From a virus: a stretch of 41,341 nucleotides of DNA. Location of the stretch: positions 1-41,341 of the IMG/VR virus record IMGVR_UViG_3300027851_000059; one strand, 5' to 3'. The notes under the pieces are model-generated. The model saw only the letters and a program-made list of their open reading frames with translations. It was not told the origin of the DNA and searched no databases. Positions 38,788 through 41,341 of this stretch are shown here, piece after piece. How positions within the stretch are numbered: position 1 is the first letter of the stretch; each line of letters starts with the position of its first letter. The position numbers and the translations under genes were made by a program.

Positions 38788-39012
38788 ATGGGACAACTAT
38801 CATTATCACAATTGAATCGTCAAGTTGACGACTTTAATACTAAGTACAAAGTAGGCGATACCGTAAAGCTGAAACTTAATAATGGAGAAACTAAAGAAGT
38901 AAGGTTGCGAACAGAAGCTTACGTTACAGGCGGGCACTCTGCCGTTGCCTTTTTTGAGGGCATAGGCAGTTATTATTTAATTGACCGGGTAATTGGCAAA
39001 GCTAACCCATGA
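38788..39012 (+). CDS. Small early protein (74 aa)
   Basis: MGQLSLSQLNRQVDDFNTKYKVGDTVKLKLNNGETKEV is followed by a beta-rich half (LRTEAYVTGGHSAVAFFEGIG). It resembles small SH3-like phage proteins with a VGDTVKLKLNNGE turn. A strong Shine-Dalgarno AGGAGG (38774-38779) lies 8 nt before the ATG. It overlaps the next gene by 4 nt. Binding of nucleic acid or a protein partner is likely but unproven. Confidence 0.55.
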   Translation: MGQLSLSQLNRQVDDFNTKYKVGDTVKLKLNNGETKEVRLRTEAYVTGGHSAVAFFEGIGSYYLIDRVIGKANP

Positions 39013-39311
39013 GCGCCCCCACCACCACCATTACCGGCAAGGTAATAAACCAAAAGGCACAGGCTGTGGGCAATGGGCAAACGGTTTATTACTCGCTGCT
39101 AGAAGTGCCACCAGAAGGCCGTGAGCGCAACCCAAAACATTACAAGCTCACCACCTTTAGCAGCACCGATAACGGTATGCTGGCCACCCTGCGCAAGCTC
39201 AACCAAAGTGCAACCATAGTGTGCCAAGTAAAAGGCCGCTACAACAAAAACAAAGAACTCATCATCGACCTCATACCCGTCGATATTATTGTAAACCCAG
39301 AAAATAGTTAA
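39009..39311 (+). CDS. OB-fold-like protein, possible ssDNA-binding
   Basis: The 100-residue protein has the alternation of an OB fold: TTTITGKVINQKAQAVGNGQ, VYYSLLEVPPEG, HYKLTTFSSTDN, ATIVCQVKGRYNKNKELIIDLIPVDI. SSB-like proteins in phages often have this size, and the neighbouring genes are replication- or modification-related. An acidic tail of the SSB type is not present. It overlaps its upstream neighbour by 4 nt. SSB function is tentative. Confidence 0.4.
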   Translation: MSAPTTTITGKVINQKAQAVGNGQTVYYSLLEVPPEGRERNPKHYKLTTFSSTDNGMLATLRKLNQSATIVCQVKGRYNKNKELIIDLIPVDIIVNPENS

Positions 39312-39313
39312 CG

Positions 39314-39523
39314 ATGAAAATAAACCTACAATACTTTTCAGAAAGAGCGCATGCAGTAATTAAGATTCTTGGTTTAATTAAGGTAATGCAGGGGTTCTTT
39401 TTGGGTTTGGAAGAAATAGCCAAACCCACCAGCAAAACGAGTTTAGGGCTTGCCATTGTATTGGTGATAATGGCAATTACGCTGATGTATTTCTATATAA
39501 TCAAAAAAGACCTAGCCGAATGA
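39314..39523 (+). CDS. Small membrane protein (69 aa)
   Basis: Residues 1-40 form an amphipathic, basic region (MKINLQYFSERAHAVIKILG) and residues 43-63 (SLGLAIVLVIMAITLMYFYII) a membrane segment, ending KKDLAE. It is a single-pass inner-membrane protein with the short tail in the cytoplasm by the positive-inside rule. It overlaps the next gene by 4 nt. Possible exclusion or anti-defence role, from position only. Confidence 0.55.
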   Translation: MKINLQYFSERAHAVIKILGLIKVMQGFFLGLEEIAKPTSKTSLGLAIVLVIMAITLMYFYIIKKDLAE

Positions 39524-40302
39524 AATTCATACCCATATTATTTAGCACCGCAATGGTGCAGGCCAACCACGACGGCCGAAAAAACCAGACACGCAGGCTC
39601 AATGGGCTTGATATGTTCAATGCTGAACCTAGCAAGTATAAGTACCAAGGATTGCACGATTTTACGCCCAGTATCCATTTAATGAAAGAAGTTAGTGGGC
39701 TGAAATGTGAATGGGAAGTTGATTGCCCATACGGCCAAGTTGGTGATGTGCTTTGGGTACGGGAGAGTTTTGCCGAAGTTAGAAACCTTCACGGTGCAAG
39801 GCTTTGGTATGTTTACAAAACAGGTTACCGAACTAATAACGGGCTACATCCTTGGCGCCCATCCATACACATGCCAGCGACAGCTTGCCGCAGCTGGTGC
39901 ATTATTACCGGTATTGAGTGCCAACGCTTGCAGGATATTACTACGGAGGATGCAATTGGAGAGGGTATTGCAGTTGTAAGTGTAGCTAATCAAAAGCAAA
40001 CGTATTATCGCAATTACCATTCAGAGAAGGGCTATGTTAGCCGCCCCGTAAACAGCTATCAAACACTTTGGGAATCTATTAACGGCCTTGATAGTTGGGA
40101 TGCCAACCCTTGGGTGTGGGTAGTGCACTACCAGCACACCACCACACCACCTGCCGGATGGGAGGAGTATTTACAGCATATTGAAATCAGCAATCTTAAA
40201 CAGCACATAAATAAAGACCTCAAGCCATTCACCCCTGAGTTTGATGCTGCAAGACAAAAGCTGAAAGAATTGATTGACTCTAGCAAAAGGAGGGCGAAAT
40301 GA
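39520..40302 (+). CDS. ASCH-like phage protein
   Basis: The N-terminus FIPILFSTAMVQANHDGRKNQTRR is the usual opening of a phage protein group with an ASCH/PUA-like fold, followed by GDVLWVRESFAEV (about 77-89), ITGIECQRLQDITTEDAIGEGI (131-152) and LWESINGLDSWDANPWVWVVHY (188-208), the closing strand. ASCH proteins bind RNA or nucleotides. The C-terminal extension is helical. It overlaps the next gene by 4 nt, and the following start has a strong Shine-Dalgarno. Confidence 0.75.
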   Translation: MKFIPILFSTAMVQANHDGRKNQTRRLNGLDMFNAEPSKYKYQGLHDFTPSIHLMKEVSGLKCEWEVDCPYGQVGDVLWVRESFAEVRNLHGARLWYVYKTGYRTNNGLHPWRPSIHMPATACRSWCIITGIECQRLQDITTEDAIGEGIAVVSVANQKQTYYRNYHSEKGYVSRPVNSYQTLWESINGLDSWDANPWVWVVHYQHTTTPPAGWEEYLQHIEISNLKQHINKDLKPFTPEFDAARQKLKELIDSSKRRAK

Positions 40303-40799
40303 CAAAGAATGTAAAAGCTATAAGCGTTAGCCTCAAGGAGGTTCATAGTGGCGAAAAGTCAATAAGGGTTCAAGATTGGCAAAACACCCGGGCGTTTGTA
40401 CCAAAGATTGCATTCTTCGGACACGACAAAGACAATAAATACTGGATTGCGGAGTGGTGGCTATTACAAAGCCCATTGCAATATACCCTTAAGCGTAGCC
40501 GCAACTTTGAAGTTTCGGCACCAGAGGAAGCCAAAAAGTTTGATTGGGCTGATGATGCGCCTACAGCAGCTGAGCGCGTGGCTGAAAAACCGCCATTTGG
40601 CATTATGCCCTATACCATTGTACAAACCGATAGGTTGGCAGCATTGCAAGCAGCCAAAGAGCGATATATAGCAGCTGGCAAAAAGCACCCGCCAGAATGG
40701 GATATAGAAATACTTTGGATTGACTTGATGCTTAAGTGCATTGAAGATTCCAAAACCCGATTCCCTGAATTTTATAACAATAGCAAAGAGCAACAATGA
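40299..40799 (+). CDS. Uncharacterised early protein (166 aa)
   Basis: Starts MTKNVKAISVSLKEVHSGEKS and includes KIAFFGHDKDNKYWIAEWWLLQSPLQYTL (about 36-64) with several aromatic residues, then a helical part (DDAPTAAERVAEKP and AALQAAKERYIAAGKKHPPEWDIEILWIDLMLKCIEDSK). An AGGAGG element precedes its ATG by 5 nt. It overlaps the next gene by 4 nt. No family recognised. Confidence 0.55.
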   Translation: MTKNVKAISVSLKEVHSGEKSIRVQDWQNTRAFVPKIAFFGHDKDNKYWIAEWWLLQSPLQYTLKRSRNFEVSAPEEAKKFDWADDAPTAAERVAEKPPFGIMPYTIVQTDRLAALQAAKERYIAAGKKHPPEWDIEILWIDLMLKCIEDSKTRFPEFYNNSKEQQ

Positions 40800-41197
40800 G
40801 AAAGAGCCGTATCATCTTCGTAGGCATCCACAACAAAGCTGGCAAAGAACCGCTGTGCTCTAGCACTAAAACAGGCAAAATAGTGGATGAAATAGCTGAA
40901 CAATTTGCAATCAATGACCATGAGGTGGTTAAAACCAACCTGTACAACATTGACTCAATGCCTGAAGGTGCAACTCATGCCGCCATACTGGTTGCTGATT
41001 TCTTTTATCGTAACAAGTTTGCAGAAAACGACATTGTGGTGCTATTGGGCAAAGATGTGCAAACCGTCATACCCGTAATGCACACCGTCTCGTTGCTAAA
41101 GCTTAACCACCCAAGCTCTGTATTCGGCACCGAAAAGCGCCAAGCCTACATTCAACAGGCTATACAAAGTATAAACGATAGGATGTTGCCCTATTAG
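40796..41197 (+). CDS. Possible uracil-DNA-glycosylase-superfamily protein (133 aa)
   Basis: IIFVGIHNKAGKEPL, then STKTGKIVDEI and VVKTNLYNI followed by DIVVLLGKDV give the order of short-family UDG folds: Gly-rich motif near the start, conserved Asn after the second strand, Leu-Gly on a later strand. The usual catalytic Asp/His residues are not clear, and the protein is short. It could act in base excision or be a modified-base-binding relative. It ends 59 nt before the primase-like start. Confidence 0.4.
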   Translation: MRKSRIIFVGIHNKAGKEPLCSSTKTGKIVDEIAEQFAINDHEVVKTNLYNIDSMPEGATHAAILVADFFYRNKFAENDIVVLLGKDVQTVIPVMHTVSLLKLNHPSSVFGTEKRQAYIQQAIQSINDRMLPY

Positions 41198-41256
41198 CCT
41201 GGCCTTTCAAATTCCACCCCATTACCCAACCTTTGACCAAAGACTAACTAACCGGC

Positions 41257-41341
41257 ATGTATACAGAAGATAGCATTGAAAAAGTAAAAGCAGTAAAGTT
41301 GGCCAGCGTGGCCGAAGATATTTTTGGTTATAAGCCGGAAA
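41257..41341 (+). CDS. Primase N-terminus (3' truncated)
   Basis: The ATG at 41257 opens MYTEDSIEKVKAVKLASVAE, followed by DIFGYKPE at the window edge. This matches the helix before the CHC2 zinc finger of DnaG-type phage primases (usually Ile-Lys-x-x-Val-x-Ile-x-x-Val-Ile-x-x-Tyr). The gene runs out of the window. With the helicase fragment at 1-1416, it may be one primase-helicase gene of a circular genome, but a direct join is out of frame. Confidence 0.45.
   Translation, partial: MYTEDSIEKVKAVKLASVAEDIFGYKPE

Noticed and set aside
41257-41341. Direct circular join of the right-edge gene to the left-edge helicase frame
   Set aside because: 85 bases (28 codons plus 1) precede the edge, while base 1 starts a codon of the helicase frame, so the join is frameshifted and soon hits a stop. 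The zinc finger and primase domain would also be missing. The window is not the complete circle.

Overview
The window reads as a temperate tailed bacteriophage of a Bacteroidota host (siphovirus-like: a 1188-residue tape measure protein and no tail sheath). The host is inferred from promoter style: a textbook TTTG-N19-TATCTTTA promoter at 15125, TAnnTTTG-like boxes elsewhere, and few Shine-Dalgarno sequences. An attP-like 18-mer identical to a tRNA 3' end (probably tRNA-Asp) lies at 33614-33631, upstream of a tyrosine integrase and with phage genes on both sides, so the DNA is in the unintegrated form, not a prophage with host flanks. The left edge cuts the helicase half of a primase-helicase and the right edge cuts what looks like the N-terminus of a primase. 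They may be the same gene of a circular genome, but a direct join is out of frame, so some sequence is missing between the ends.

Layout. 1-1416: replicative helicase. 1417-2213: non-coding, iteron-like repeats, C7/G7 tracts and a possible repressor-type operator; my candidate origin. 2214-4382: a tail/adhesin-like operon with a C-type-lectin-like (DUF1566/Lcl-type) protein. 4426-7355: S49 prohead protease, scaffold-like protein, major capsid protein and a second structural protein. 7437-9625: three glycosyltransferase-like genes. 9626-10780: small accessory genes among strongly structured DNA. 10841-14780: accessory protein, PLD-like protein, small and large terminase. 14781-16956: accessory island with ArdC-like and DUF6908-like proteins. 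17020-19633: portal and connector. 19656-21552: holin, amidase, spanin-like pair. 21554-30900: tail completion, tail proteins and tape measure. 30950-32240: accessory genes and a structured leader. 32297-34454: integrase, attP, repressor/Cro switch. 34441-41341: early genes (Pol beta-like nucleotidyltransferase, PAPS-reductase-like PP-loop protein, OB-like, ASCH-like and possible UDG-like proteins, primase start).

Two patterns deserve attention. First, five late start codons are preceded by the same element: a TGTCCTTT box, a TAnnTTTG-like box beginning 28 nt further on, and the start codon exactly 40 nt from the first base. This predicts a phage-specific late promoter class making leaderless mRNAs. 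Second, three virion-type proteins (capsid, its downstream neighbour and a tail-region protein) end in a run of 5-7 serines plus a final leucine, built from different serine codons, and three glycosyltransferase-like genes follow the first two. I infer a dedicated virion C-terminal tagging, possibly O-glycosylation, system.

Other notable structures are a 23-bp inverted repeat interlocked with a 12-bp one (pseudoknot topology) 3 nt before a start codon, a leader with two mutually exclusive folds ending in a terminator, and a structured non-coding stretch in the early operon.
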